From Deltaproteobacteria bacterium (GTDB taxonomy: Bacteria > Desulfobacterota > Desulfarculia > JACQYL01): 61,946 bases of DNA. Shown here one piece after another: positions 1 to 8,562 of the stretch. A program made the translations under genes and the position numbers. Location: contig JACQYL010000011.1 of the NCBI GenBank assembly GCA_016208165.1, positions 1 through 61,946 on the forward strand, written 5' to 3'. Position 1 is the stretch's first letter; each line of letters starts with the position of its first letter. The notes under the pieces are model-generated. The model was not told the origin of the DNA and ran no database searches. It saw nothing but the letters and a program-made list of their open reading frames with translations.

Positions 1-135
1 AATTTTAGAGGCAATCTCCAGGCTCTTACGAAAAACCTTGTCCACTATCCGACCAGGACGAAAGAACCCAAGAAGAAAAGGTCCCAAGCTGAAGCTCTTC
101 GCTATGGCCTACAAACCTATCGCTTAAGTCAATGA
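1..135 (+). CDS. Possible C-terminal fragment of an unknown protein, cut by the window edge
   Basis: Frame 1 is open from the first base to a TGA at 133-135 and would encode the last 44 residues of a basic protein rich in Lys and Arg. A second frame is open over the same stretch, so coding is not certain. No family is recognised and no start is visible. It could equally be non-coding sequence. Confidence 0.2.
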   Translation, partial: NFRGNLQALTKNLVHYPTRTKEPKKKRSQAEALRYGLQTYRLSQ

Positions 136-223
136 CATTGACCGTCCCCTGATAAAGATACATTACCTGGAAATGCGAAACGACTCCTTCACTCGGCAGC
201 GCCGAGCCTATGTCCCCTCCCGG

Positions 224-358
224 TCACCTGGGAGGGAACAACCTAAGAAGGCCGTAGAGGATCAGATATATACCGATGATGTAGTTTAATAGGCGGGGGA
301 TGATGAGAATGAGAATTCCGGAAATTAAGGCCAATACAGCTTCAAAGGGAAAATGCAT
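224..358 (-). CDS. DUF3096 small membrane protein
   Basis: A 44-residue protein that is almost entirely one hydrophobic hairpin. The pattern ISGILILIIPRLLNYIIGIYLI followed by a short Gly/Leu/Arg tail matches the DUF3096 family of tiny inner-membrane proteins of unknown function. The frame is open further upstream, but I chose the internal ATG because AAGGA lies 8 bases before it and the extra 22 residues are polar and unlike the family. Family members are usually 40-55 residues and often sit near stress genes, as here (Yip1, Usp, superoxide reductase). The role is unknown. Confidence 0.72.
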   Translation of the reverse strand: MHFPFEAVLALISGILILIIPRLLNYIIGIYLILYGLLRLFPPR

Positions 359-1143
359 ACATACGGTCCTTCTGCCTGAGGTGGTGTAAGACAATGAATT
401 CGGCTGTGAATGGCTGAGATCCAATTTGAGGTCCCGGGGCCGCCGTTGCGAGGAGTTGAGGCGAACCTATCCCGTCTCGCGAGCGGATATGGATGGGATA
501 GGAGGCGCATAAAAACGTAAACCGACCCATAAGACAATCTACCTTACCAAAATACACCCGGATGCAGGAAAAGCACATGGGGTCAATACCCGGTTTTTAG
601 TCGAGAAGCACCTGAGATAGTGTCCATCCAAAAAATGAAGTGTGGGCGCTATGGGGTTTCCGGATCAGAATGTGTCATTTTTTATAAGTTCAAGGAAATC
701 AAACGATTCCGCGGAGGCGTACGAGAGGTACGTCGGAGAGGTACGTCGCACAAGGAATCGCGCGGATTGACGCCGAAATTGTGAAAAAGGGCCATTTCTG
801 GATGGAAACCGAGATAGGTTACGGCGGCGCTTTCTTACACTCTTTCCACGTCGGCTACATGCCGGATGATTTCAATGACGCGATCCGAATTCAAGGATAT
901 GGAATCCATTCCTTTATTCACCAGGCAGTTGCGAATCCCGGACCCCTGCTTCCGAGTTTCGGGTGCAGTCCACTCTGAGTTATATGAACCTCAAGGGTGA
1001 ACGCATCCGAAGAGGGTTCGGTGGCTGGTCGCGACGATCGGTAACCAGTGGAAGCCGGTCGAGCCGGCGCCGGCTTCCTTGCCGGCTGGAGAATAGGGCC
1101 GGCTTTCGTGTGGTCGGCCTTGGACACCGAGGTGTCCCGTTGT
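359..1143. other. Intergenic region without a supported gene
   Basis: About 785 bases with only short open frames, none resembling a known family. A frame at 781-978 (GTG start) could give 65 residues but has no ribosome binding site and no recognisable domain. Near 715-755 the stretch GAGAGGTACGTCG occurs twice in tandem. Nothing else is seen. Confidence 0.5.
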
Positions 1144-1677
1144 TTACGTCATCGCACCGGCTGCGCGCGTAATCAACGCGAAAATCCAGATGATGGCGAT
1201 GTTGATGGCCCACCCGATGAGACAGACCCCAATGGCGCGCGCGGTGCTCTTGTAGTCCAGCGCCTGCCGCACGGCGATGACCATGGCCGCAAGCATCCAA
1301 ATACCGGACACGATGAATACGAAGTTGGTCAAGAAAGGAATAACGCCCAGTACGCGGATCAAACCCGGAGCGCTTGAAAAACCGATGGCTCGAAGCAGTT
1401 CTCCATGGGTGGCGTGGGTCTGGGGTTCGGGCAGCCATTTGGTGCCCACGTAATACGTAATGAATGCCCAAACGTACCAGGCTATGAGAGCGATAATCGT
1501 CCCGAAAAAGAGTCCGGCGAGGCCCGATTGGGCAATGCTCCCAATCCCGGCGGCAATGCCGGAGGCAATGACTACGGTGATGGCCTGGTTTAGGGCTCGG
1601 GGGTCGGCTTCCACCTCTTCGTAGACCTGAGGATCCAGCTTGGCCGCCCGAATGACTCGGTCAGCAATTCCTTCCAT
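1144..1677 (-). CDS. Yip1 domain membrane protein
   Basis: A 177-residue integral membrane protein. An amphipathic N-terminus (about residues 1-30, rich in charged residues) is followed by five hydrophobic segments, starting near 33-70 and ending near 150-172. This layout and the conserved 'Y.V.......LP' stretch after the second helix fit the Yip1 family (PF04893). Bacterial members are of unknown function; eukaryotic Yip1 acts in vesicle transport. The ATG is preceded by GGGAGAAG at good spacing. It lies upstream of the frameshifted small membrane protein's 3' end and the trehalose genes in the same orientation, but more than 80 bases separate the genes, so a shared transcript is only possible. 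Confidence 0.7.
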   Translation of the reverse strand: MEGIADRVIRAAKLDPQVYEEVEADPRALNQAITVVIASGIAAGIGSIAQSGLAGLFFGTIIALIAWYVWAFITYYVGTKWLPEPQTHATHGELLRAIGFSSAPGLIRVLGVIPFLTNFVFIVSGIWMLAAMVIAVRQALDYKSTARAIGVCLIGWAINIAIIWIFALITRAAGAMT

Positions 1678-1764
1678 AGTGTCTTCTCCCTTCCTGCTAA
1701 ATGTAATGCCGGACGCCTCCGGGCCGGAGTCCGGAGCACCCAGCCTGCTAACGGCTAAGCCTTG

Positions 1765-1967
1765 TTATGAGGCAAGATACCGGATAATAATGACGGCTGC
1801 AAGCAGGCCGAGAAATACCCAAAGGAAAACCCAAAGCGCCATGAATACGATGAGAACGAACAGAGCGGTACATTGGCCCGCGGACCCCTGCGTCGAAACA
1901 CGGTCAAGAATAGGGCCGACAGGACCAGGGCCACTATCAGTGCAAACTCTAAGTGAGGGACGATCAT
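1765..1967 (-). pseudogene. Small two-helix membrane protein, split by a frameshift
   Basis: The ATG at 1967 has GGGAG just upstream and starts a hydrophobic helix (about residues 4-22) ending in the polar stretch RRRGPRAN. Directly after Asn the zero frame turns into an unrelated Ser/Cys/Pro-rich tail, while the -1 frame continues as a second clean helix (ALFVLIVFMALWVFLWVF and onward) ending ...RYLAS at a TAA at 1765-1767. Together the two frames give a plausible 67-residue, two-helix protein. There is no obvious slippery heptamer at the junction (around 1868-1875), so mutation or a sequencing indel is likelier than programmed shifting. The family is not identified. Confidence 0.55.
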
Positions 1968-2034
1968 AAAACAGCTCCCGTTCGTCGTATCGAAGAAGAC
2001 TTCCTTTCCGGTTCGGGAGAACCCGACGAGCGAA

Positions 2035-3270
2035 TCACAGTTCGATCCTACCCTTCGCGTTATTGCTCATCGCAACCATGAGGGTGAGATATTCGCGCAA
2101 GTGTCGGGTGATCAGGAAATTATGCAACACGAAGGCTCTCCCTTTTTCTCCCATTTCTCTGGCGGCGTCCTTGCGCTTCAGCAAGTATCGTATCCGGAGC
2201 GCCGCGCCTTCAGGGCTGTTCACCAGAAATCCCGTATGATGATTGACCACTTGAAGACGAATGCCGCCGGTGGCCCCGCCAATAACGGGTTTACCTTTCC
2301 ACAGCGCTTCCGTTACGGTCAGTCCGAAACCCTCTTTGACCGATTTCTGTATCACAATATCGGATACCCGTTGAAGGGCATTGATGGTCCGGTGGGCATC
2401 CGGAGGGAGTAAGAGGACCTTAATCTGCGGATCGTCTCCCGCTGCGACCATGACCTCGTCCAGCACCTCTTTACCCTCCGGGTCATCGGTCGCTCCTCCT
2501 CCGGCCAATACCAACTGAAGGGGCGTATACTTACGAACCATGCGAAAGGCCTGAATAACGCCCACCGGATCTTTGAACCGATCGAATCGGGACACTTGCG
2601 CGACGATCGGCACCCGAGGATCCAGGCCGAAATGCTCCATGGTGGTTTTCAATTCCTGTTCCTCGAGTGGGATGTTCTTCTCGCTCAACGGGTCGATGCT
2701 GGGCGGGACCAGGTAGAGGGGATGAGGAAGTTTCTGCGCGAATGCGGCCATGGACCAAATGCTGGCATCGTAGTCTCGAACAAACCGTCTGAGATATTTC
2801 CATACAGGCAGGTACGGGTGACTGACATCTATGTGGCATCGCCAAATCCATTTTCCCCTCCTCTCCGGACATAGATTCAAGAAGAGGGCGGGTTGCGGGT
2901 CATGAATGAAAACGAAGTCGGACTCAACCTGCCTGTCCTTCAGGAGTTCATAGTTTTCCCGGTTGGCGCTCTCATAGGCTTCGATCATGGATCGGGAAAG
3001 ATCGCTTCGTTTTCCTTGAAGAGCGTTGTGCATGGTTTTGGTGCACCGATAAAAGTCGCTCTCACCGGTGATCACCTGCCAGTCCGCCTCCAGTCCCAGT
3101 TCGCGCATCAGCGGTACCAGACGATTCAGAATCTCCGCCACTCCTCCGCCTTCCTTGGTGGAGTTGACGTGTAAGATCTTAGACCCTTGAAGGGGTCCGG
3201 CAAGTTGGAAGAGATGTTCGATAACGGCTTCGCCAACTATGGCTTCGTAGCTTTCGATCAGGGTACCCAT
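2035..3270 (-). CDS. treT: Trehalose synthase, glycosyltransferring (GT4)
   Basis: A 411-residue GT-B glycosyltransferase of family GT4. TreT joins NDP-glucose and glucose to make trehalose, a compatible solute. The N-terminal Rossmann half shows ILHVNSTKEGGGVAEIL (about residues 32-48), typical of TreT. The C-terminal half has the donor-binding region QVSRFDRFKDP (near 238) and the E-x7-E type motif in KEGFGLTVTEALWKGKPVIGG (near 316-337). The length fits TreT. It starts 4 bases after the DUF5752 gene, so both are probably translated from one message, and DUF5752 proteins are regular neighbours of treT. Start ATG with GGTGAG upstream. Confidence 0.88.
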   Translation of the reverse strand: MGTLIESYEAIVGEAVIEHLFQLAGPLQGSKILHVNSTKEGGGVAEILNRLVPLMRELGLEADWQVITGESDFYRCTKTMHNALQGKRSDLSRSMIEAYESANRENYELLKDRQVESDFVFIHDPQPALFLNLCPERRGKWIWRCHIDVSHPYLPVWKYLRRFVRDYDASIWSMAAFAQKLPHPLYLVPPSIDPLSEKNIPLEEQELKTTMEHFGLDPRVPIVAQVSRFDRFKDPVGVIQAFRMVRKYTPLQLVLAGGGATDDPEGKEVLDEVMVAAGDDPQIKVLLLPPDAHRTINALQRVSDIVIQKSVKEGFGLTVTEALWKGKPVIGGATGGIRLQVVNHHTGFLVNSPEGAALRIRYLLKRKDAAREMGEKGRAFVLHNFLITRHLREYLTLMVAMSNNAKGRIEL

Positions 3271-3274
3271 ATCG

Positions 3275-3931
3275 TCAGCTCACCCCATCCATGTATGCGT
3301 CCAGAATGAAGACAAGATCCGCTTTCAGGTCGACCAACGTCGTGAAATAGGGGTCAATTTCCGCGATTTTGTCGGCCAATGCTAGATACTTTTCACCAAA
3401 CTGCAAAAGCCAACCGGAGAAATCATTCGCTCCGGTGTAGGATCGTCCTCGCCCGTCGATCAAGTGATAGTAGATACTTCCCACCGACATGAGGGGAGCA
3501 TTGATCCTAAGGTCTTCGGGCTCATGCAGCCTAACTTTGGTATCGAAGATCACCAGTTGGGAATTGATAAAATGGAATTCGAAATTGGCGGCTTTCCATT
3601 TCGCTGTTTCCGATTCGTCAATATGTTCCTCGATGACGTCAATCAACTCTTGACGCAACTCCTCGGTATCGGGGAACGCCGTTGGATCGATGATGGACAG
3701 CCGTTCGGCCAAAACCGCGTCGTTGAGACCGTGCCAAGCCCATGCGGCGAAATCGTTCTGATATTCCGGATCTTCAAGACCCGGCCTGAGTAATCCTCCC
3801 CAAAAGTGATGATAAATACTCGAGGCATCGACCCTCGCTACGGCTTCCGCAATTTCCCGGCAGGTGAAGGCTTTTAAGCCCGTGGCAAGCGTGATGAGCG
3901 CACAGTCTTTGACCTCAAAAGGTTCCGACAT
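3275..3931 (-). CDS. DUF5752 family protein, trehalose-linked
   Basis: A 218-residue soluble protein matching DUF5752 by its opening (PFEVKDCALITLATGLKAFTCREI), the central YHHFWGG and the FAAWAWHGLND segment. The function is unknown; members usually sit beside trehalose synthase or glycosyl hydrolase genes, as here, 4 bases upstream of treT. A longer frame with a TTG start exists, but the ATG at 3931 is chosen because GGGGAG lies 6 bases before it. It likely acts in the cytoplasm with TreT; that partnership is inferred from context only. Confidence 0.75.
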   Translation of the reverse strand: MSEPFEVKDCALITLATGLKAFTCREIAEAVARVDASSIYHHFWGGLLRPGLEDPEYQNDFAAWAWHGLNDAVLAERLSIIDPTAFPDTEELRQELIDVIEEHIDESETAKWKAANFEFHFINSQLVIFDTKVRLHEPEDLRINAPLMSVGSIYYHLIDGRGRSYTGANDFSGWLLQFGEKYLALADKIAEIDPYFTTLVDLKADLVFILDAYMDGVS

Positions 3932-4016
3932 ATTTGACTCCCCAAGCAAGCATAAACACTCCCCCGAAATCGAGGATCAGATTCTTCGACGAACCCGAAA
4001 GGGTCATGATTCGCGG

Positions 4017-4302
4017 CTACGACTCAGTCAGTTTATACGTGGTTTCAAACGCATTGAACAGATCAATATGCGGTTTTGGATAACCACTGATCAAAAGTTG
4101 TTCCTCAACCATGGCTTGGGCGCGTTTACCCACGGATCTGCGGAACTCGTGTTCCTAAGGTGGCCGGACCATGCAGTCCGCCGCTTCCTCCCGAATCGTG
4201 ATGATCGCCTCGACACCCCACCTTGAGCTCAGGAGCGATAACCGTACCGCGAACAGTCACCTCCAAACAGGGGTTCATCGCTAAGGTTATCGGTTTTTTC
4301 AT
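4017..4302 (-). pseudogene. Decayed gene of unknown family (frameshift plus amber stop)
   Basis: Reading from the ATG at 4302 gives MKKPITLAMNPCLEVTVRG followed by TVIAPELKVG. One base later the +1 frame carries on naturally as VEAIITIREEAADCMVRPP, then hits TAG, and then continues in the same frame as EHEFRRSVGKRAQAMVEEQL and on to YKLTES before a second TAG at 4017. Without the two lesions the product would be about 95 residues, soluble and charged. No family is recognised. The frame extends upstream to a possible ATG at 4338. This is probably a dead gene; sequencing error could explain the frameshift but less easily the stop. Confidence 0.45.
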
Positions 4303-4587
4303 CTCTTGGTTATCGTGAATCCTTCGAATTTCCGACATTATGATGGCTAACTTGCATCCGACGTATCAGTTGGACAACCCAATTTAGGGAAAAGGACCAT
4401 GTAGATCTGAAGATGAGTCGAGATGATCTCCGGCCGGAACGGTGTGTTCCAACAGATGGTCAATCCGATAGGAACAAATACTGCATAGACCTTATATGCG
4501 AGATCGGCGCTTCGTGGTAATCAATCGGATAGCATATGCTTATGTCTCCGGGGCGGTTCCGGAAAGAAATGAGCGAGGAGAATCATC

Positions 4588-5064
4588 ATGCTATTACCCA
4601 TCAAAAAGATACTCTGTCCCACCGATTTCAGCGAAGCCTCCAATGTTTCAATCAGGGTGGCGGACGAATTGGCTCTTCATTTTGGCGCGGAGCTGATCCT
4701 GATTCACGTCGTTTCGCCCATGACTGCCGTTCGACCTACAGGGACAATTCCTATCTTCACGAAGAATAACTACTTGGATGAAATGCAAAGAGCGTCTGCG
4801 GAGTCCCTTAAAGACCTAATTGAAAATCGCGTTTGCAAGAGCGTATCCGCTCGACCCTTCGTGGCGATCGGGCGTGCGGGAGAAGAAATCACGCGCCTGG
4901 CAGAAGAGGAGCACGTGGATTTGATCGTACTTTCCACGCACGGCGAAACGGGCTTGACGCGAATGATTTTCGGATCGGTTGCTGAAAAGGTGGTGCGACT
5001 CAGCTCGTGCCCCGTGCTCACTCTACATCCTACGGAAGAAACGGGCGCCTCGAAGAATTCGTAG
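4588..5064 (+). CDS. Universal stress protein, UspA family
   Basis: A 158-residue Usp-fold protein. It opens with KKILCPTDFSEAS, the usual first strand of UspA, and carries the ATP-binding type motif late in the chain, THGETGLTRMIFGSVAEKVVRLSSCPVLTL (about 118-147; the G-2x-G-9x-G(S/T) pattern is recognisable). This points to a nucleotide-binding Usp rather than a non-binding one. GAGGAG lies before the ATG. It is a single gene on the plus strand between a decayed gene and a histidine kinase. Usp proteins help survival in starvation or oxidative stress; the specific role here is not known. Confidence 0.88.
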   Translation: MLLPIKKILCPTDFSEASNVSIRVADELALHFGAELILIHVVSPMTAVRPTGTIPIFTKNNYLDEMQRASAESLKDLIENRVCKSVSARPFVAIGRAGEEITRLAEEEHVDLIVLSTHGETGLTRMIFGSVAEKVVRLSSCPVLTLHPTEETGASKNS

Positions 5065-5592
5065 CGACGGCCTGGGTACTCGCCCAAACGGGAACCTATT
5101 GTAATGTAAACACAAAAGGCTATCGCCTCGATGCCGGCGCGGACTTTCTATTTCCATTTTGGATCAACGCCTCCGTCTCTTGATACAGGCTTCGGAACCA
5201 GTTCGTCCGAGGAACGGATCTTCTCAACACCTAGGGCCCCGGAACCATCAATGGTATCCGGCAAGTCCTGCAAGGTTCGATCCGGGCTCGATGTTTAAAC
5301 CCTTGCCTCCATGAGGCCGGGAAAAGGAGGTGGAACGATCACCAGACGCATTCGATCGGATACTGACCGGCCAGATGGGCCCGTGCGCACGCGGGCGGTG
5401 TCCAATATGCCCGACAGGTCCCTTAGTACAGCTTTTTTTCGACTAGGATGAGGTTTATAACCTATACAAAATGTTTTCCATCGGACGTAGAATGCTGTTA
5501 GCTGCTTTACGGAACTTTGGAGCAAGCGAACGAGCTCAAATGAAGGCACGCCAGGGCACAAGGATCCGCACCAACGGTATTTAAGGCTATAA
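5065..5592. other. Intergenic region, nothing recognised
   Basis: 528 bases between the Usp gene and a kinase. A minus-strand open frame at 5295-5561 has no ribosome binding site and no family resemblance, so it is not called. No clear terminator or promoter is seen. Confidence 0.5.
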
Positions 5593-6540
5593 TTGTCGGG
5601 AGTTGACGATCCCGTGTTGACGGTTTGGCGATTGCAGGTAATTGGACGTATGATTGAAGGTGGCCGTAAATCCTGTTCGGAGAGAGAATCTTGGCGACGG
5701 ATCCGGGAGATCGTTCATGTATATAATCGGATGTTGAATGGATTACCCGAGGATGAACGCTCGTTGAGATCACTGGTGAATGAAGTGAAGAAGCACACGG
5801 AGGAATTGCTCGCCCATATCGAGGAAGGCATCCCCCTGAAGAAATCGTTTCCACCTCGGGGCGATCAGGTACTTTCGCCGTTGAAGGCGATTCTATACTT
5901 CGATGAGCGTGAAAGAAAGCATGTTACGGCCGGCCTCCGAGATGAAGTTTCTCAGACCTTGGCATCCATTAAAATGCTGTCGGAAAACGCCGCTATCCTC
6001 GTGAATTCCGAGCAGAGCGAGCTGTTGGAGCTGCTCGAACAGATTTCGGCGGCGAGCCTGTTCGCCCTGTCCGAAGTTGAACACATCATTGACGAAGTGA
6101 GGCCTTCTATCCTGGATGTCCTCGGGATTACGTCAGCCTTGTCCTGGACCCTGCGAAAATTTCGGGAAGCGAATCCCTCGATCCATATCGTCGAGCACCT
6201 TAAAGTAGATGATGCAGACATTCCCGACCAGCTCAAAACGGACGTTTTTCGTGTGTTCCAGGCTCTGATCAACAACGTGGCTCAGCATAGTCAGGCACGC
6301 CGGATGGAGGTCGTCCTTGCAATCGAGTGTGGATTCCTGGAATTGCAGGTCGAGGACAACGGGAGCGGCTTCGATAAGAAGCGGACAAGGGCGGATGCGA
6401 GCGATACACAACATGCACATGCGGGTGACAGCATGCTCGTTACGCAGGCGCGAATGCGCCTCCGCGGAGGCCGTCTGAAAGTTTTTGCTCGGGATAGGGA
6501 AGGCACCTGTGTCGCCGCGTTCTGGCCGCTCGCAGCTTGA
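5593..6540 (+). CDS. NarX/LiaS-like histidine kinase lacking the phospho-His
   Basis: A 315-residue cytoplasmic protein with a long helical N-terminus, a HisKA_3-like dimerisation helix (about 103-140) and a C-terminal HATPase domain with N-box NNVAQHSQAR (about 221-230) and G1 box VEDNGSGFD. In this family the phosphoacceptor lies in a LHD motif; here the matching place reads GLRDEVSQ with Arg116 where His belongs. It may therefore be a pseudokinase, phosphatase or signal partner. The listed start is TTG; a GTG at 5614 has GGGAG 11 bases upstream and could be used instead. The convergent NarL-type regulator at 6642-7301 is a possible partner. Confidence 0.72.
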   Translation: MSGVDDPVLTVWRLQVIGRMIEGGRKSCSERESWRRIREIVHVYNRMLNGLPEDERSLRSLVNEVKKHTEELLAHIEEGIPLKKSFPPRGDQVLSPLKAILYFDERERKHVTAGLRDEVSQTLASIKMLSENAAILVNSEQSELLELLEQISAASLFALSEVEHIIDEVRPSILDVLGITSALSWTLRKFREANPSIHIVEHLKVDDADIPDQLKTDVFRVFQALINNVAQHSQARRMEVVLAIECGFLELQVEDNGSGFDKKRTRADASDTQHAHAGDSMLVTQARMRLRGGRLKVFARDREGTCVAAFWPLAA

Positions 6541-6641
6541 ATGTACTGGCCTTCGCGAACGCTCTGCTTTTGGGAGACACTCCTCCGGTGGTTACTTGGA
6601 ACTCCATTCAATTCGATGCCGGCGTTCTTCGAACGATCGAT

Positions 6642-7301
6642 CTAAAAGTCCACGATGAGCCCTTTTTTCGCTGCAAAAGCCGTGAGTTCGGAGGCGCTAT
6701 GCAGATCCAGTTTCCTCATCAGGTTGGCCCGGTGTGTTTCGACAGTCTTTACGCTGATGAAAAGATGATCTGCAATTTCTTTATTGGTATGCCCCTCCGC
6801 AATCAGCTTGAGGACCTGACGTTCACGGGAGGTCAGTGTATCCCAAGACGTTAGCTCTTTGAGCGACCTCGCTCCTTGCAGAAATCCCACCAGAACCCTT
6901 TCGCTGATCATCGGGCTGATGAAACGCTTGCCCTCGAGGGCCGTGGCCAATCCCATGAGCAATTCGTTCTGGGATTCGTGTTTCAACACGTAGCCATCGA
7001 CACCGGCTCGAAACGCTTCCAGCACGAATTCCTCCTCCTTGTGCACGGTTAGAATAACGATCCGCGTGGATGGGAGTATGGATTTGATCTCAACTACGGC
7101 TTCCAGTCCGTTCATCTTGGGCATGGAAATGTCCATGAGCACCAGGTCCGGCTCCAATTCACGGACGATGCGAATCGCCTCCAGGCCATTGGCGGCTTCC
7201 CCAACGATTTGATAGTCCGTCTTGGCGGAAATCAGCGTCTTCAAGCTCTGACGGATGACCTCGTGATCTTCGACGATGACCATGCGTCTTGGGTTTCCCA
7301 C
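6642..7301 (-). CDS. NarL/FixJ-family response regulator
   Basis: A 219-residue DNA-binding response regulator. The receiver domain (about 6-120) has the acidic pair ED, the phospho-Asp in LVLMDISMPKMNG, a conserved Thr in ILTVH and Lys in YVLKH. The C-terminal LuxR helix-turn-helix (about 155-215) reads LTSRERQVLKLIAEGHTNKE and on to VKTVETHRANLMRKL. I chose the GTG at 7301 because AGAAGG lies 7 bases upstream; the frame is open 20 codons further but without signal. It faces the Arg116 kinase gene tail to tail, with about 100 bases between the stops. Confidence 0.88.
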   Translation of the reverse strand: MGNPRRMVIVEDHEVIRQSLKTLISAKTDYQIVGEAANGLEAIRIVRELEPDLVLMDISMPKMNGLEAVVEIKSILPSTRIVILTVHKEEEFVLEAFRAGVDGYVLKHESQNELLMGLATALEGKRFISPMISERVLVGFLQGARSLKELTSWDTLTSRERQVLKLIAEGHTNKEIADHLFISVKTVETHRANLMRKLDLHSASELTAFAAKKGLIVDF

Positions 7302-7514
7302 GTTATAACCTTCTTTCTGATTCACAAGTCTTAAAAAATTCGATGGAAAGATTAAGAACATGGATACGTCAATTTCAGTACATCGATAAGATTATATGCT
7401 CTGAATGAGCGAATGTCATCCATTTCCCGGTCACCAAGATGCCATCCCTTCATCAGGATTTATCATCCACCGGCTAACGCCTTAAACCTCAACCGGGCTG
7501 CTTGAATTCATAGG

Positions 7515-7541
7515 AAAAAAGCCGATGCTTCCTCCATCGGC
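7515..7541 (-). terminator. Rho-independent terminator after the superoxide reductase gene
   Basis: On the minus strand a perfect 7-bp stem (GCCGATG / CATCGGC, loop GAGGAAG) is followed at once by six T. It lies about 100 bases past the stop of the superoxide reductase gene and would end that transcript. Confidence 0.8.
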
Positions 7542-7638
7542 GGAGTCGCGGAAATGCCGGAGGGGTCGGTTCCGTTCGATCAACGGGCATTCCCCCCCGG
7601 CGCTGTTCCGTACTGAAATCCACTCGGCTCGTCTGATG

Positions 7639-8025
7639 CTAACCCAGTGAGACGGCTTTTGAATTCTCCCACAATCCATGGATGTTGCAGAGGGATGTCG
7701 CGAAGATGGTTCCGCTTTTCTTGATTTTCATTTTGGCTGCTGCGCAATGATGAGTGTAAACCGGACCCGTATTCGGACCTTCCGTGGATTCGCCATGAGC
7801 CGTAAACTCGAATGCTCCGACCTGGTAGGCGACCCGGGCGCTTTCCGGCTTAAAGTAGAGCTGAATCCTGCGAATATGGTGCTCAGTCGTGTTTGGGTGA
7901 TCCACTTCCTTACCAATGGTCACTTTGACCTCAAACATCTCGTCCGCTTTGACCTTCTCAGGACATTCGATGACGGGAACGTGCTTTTCGGTTTTCCAAT
8001 CTTCCGTAGCGTTCGACGAATGCAA
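7639..8025 (-). CDS. Class II superoxide reductase (neelaredoxin type)
   Basis: A 128-residue protein with the single Fe(His)4(Cys) centre of superoxide reductase, which reduces superoxide to peroxide without making oxygen. The ligand motifs are all present: EKHVPVIE (His15, preceded by the conserved Glu13 and Lys14), HPNTTEHHI (His43 and His49 or 50) and CNIHGLW (Cys113, His116). There is no N-terminal desulforedoxin Fe(Cys)4 domain, so it is the one-iron class. No signal peptide is seen, so it is likely cytoplasmic. A strong terminator follows. This enzyme is typical of anaerobes that face oxygen. Confidence 0.9.
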   Translation of the reverse strand: MHSSNATEDWKTEKHVPVIECPEKVKADEMFEVKVTIGKEVDHPNTTEHHIRRIQLYFKPESARVAYQVGAFEFTAHGESTEGPNTGPVYTHHCAAAKMKIKKSGTIFATSLCNIHGLWENSKAVSLG

Positions 8026-8052
8026 AAAGGCTGCGAGTGGATGGCGGATCTC

Positions 8053-8340
8053 TTAAGGCGCTTCCGGCAAGTAAACGAAGACGTATTCCTCGTCATTGAT
8101 GTCGATCACCAAGCTGCCACCCCTCGATTCTGCATATACGAGCCATCCGGGCTTTTCCTCGCTGCAGCATTCCACCTGCGGTGAAAATACCTGTCTCCGG
8201 CGGTCGAACCACGCCAGCAGCATAGGGGAAGGCGCGCTCTTCCGGGCAACGGTGTCCGCCGTTTGTTTGGCCGTTTCAAAGCTTAGCCGGTGATCTCCCA
8301 TGTGGATGCGAACAGGATCGTTCAGCATCTGCCGGGTCAT
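8053..8340 (-). CDS. Small conserved protein, AF1514-like
   Basis: A 95-residue soluble protein. The segment PSPMLLAWFDRRRQVFSPQV, then ECCSEEKPGWLVYAESRGG and the ending DINDEEYVFVYL, matches a small conserved family that I associate with the name AF1514; the function is unknown. The start is uncertain: a TTG at 8376 or ATGs at 8340 and 8328 are possible and none has a clear ribosome binding site; 8340 is a compromise. It lies 27 bases upstream of the superoxide reductase gene in the same direction, so the two may be co-transcribed. Confidence 0.6.
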   Translation of the reverse strand: MTRQMLNDPVRIHMGDHRLSFETAKQTADTVARKSAPSPMLLAWFDRRRQVFSPQVECCSEEKPGWLVYAESRGGSLVIDINDEEYVFVYLPEAP

Positions 8341-8562
8341 TTGAGTGCAGGGAACCACGAGCCCGACTTTTCGCAATGGTGTTGGAGGAAAACGGACAAG
8401 TTCTACTTCACATTCCTTTTACTTCCGGTACTTTCTTCTTGGGCTTCTTGCGACGCCCTCGGTTTAAACGGGTCACCATCCCGGAATCATCTGCCTGACA
8501 TCCTGAACGGGGGTGCTTAAGTTGGAGTCCGGCTACGAACTCGGAACTATCCGAGCATGGGG

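Noticed and set aside
1765-1967. Programmed -1 frameshift in the small membrane protein
   Set aside because: No slippery heptamer or clear downstream structure was found at the joint, so a mutation or read error is preferred.
4017-4302. Reading the TAG in the decayed gene as pyrrolysine
   Set aside because: A frameshift in the same gene makes decay the simpler explanation, and no pyl gene or known Pyl family is visible.
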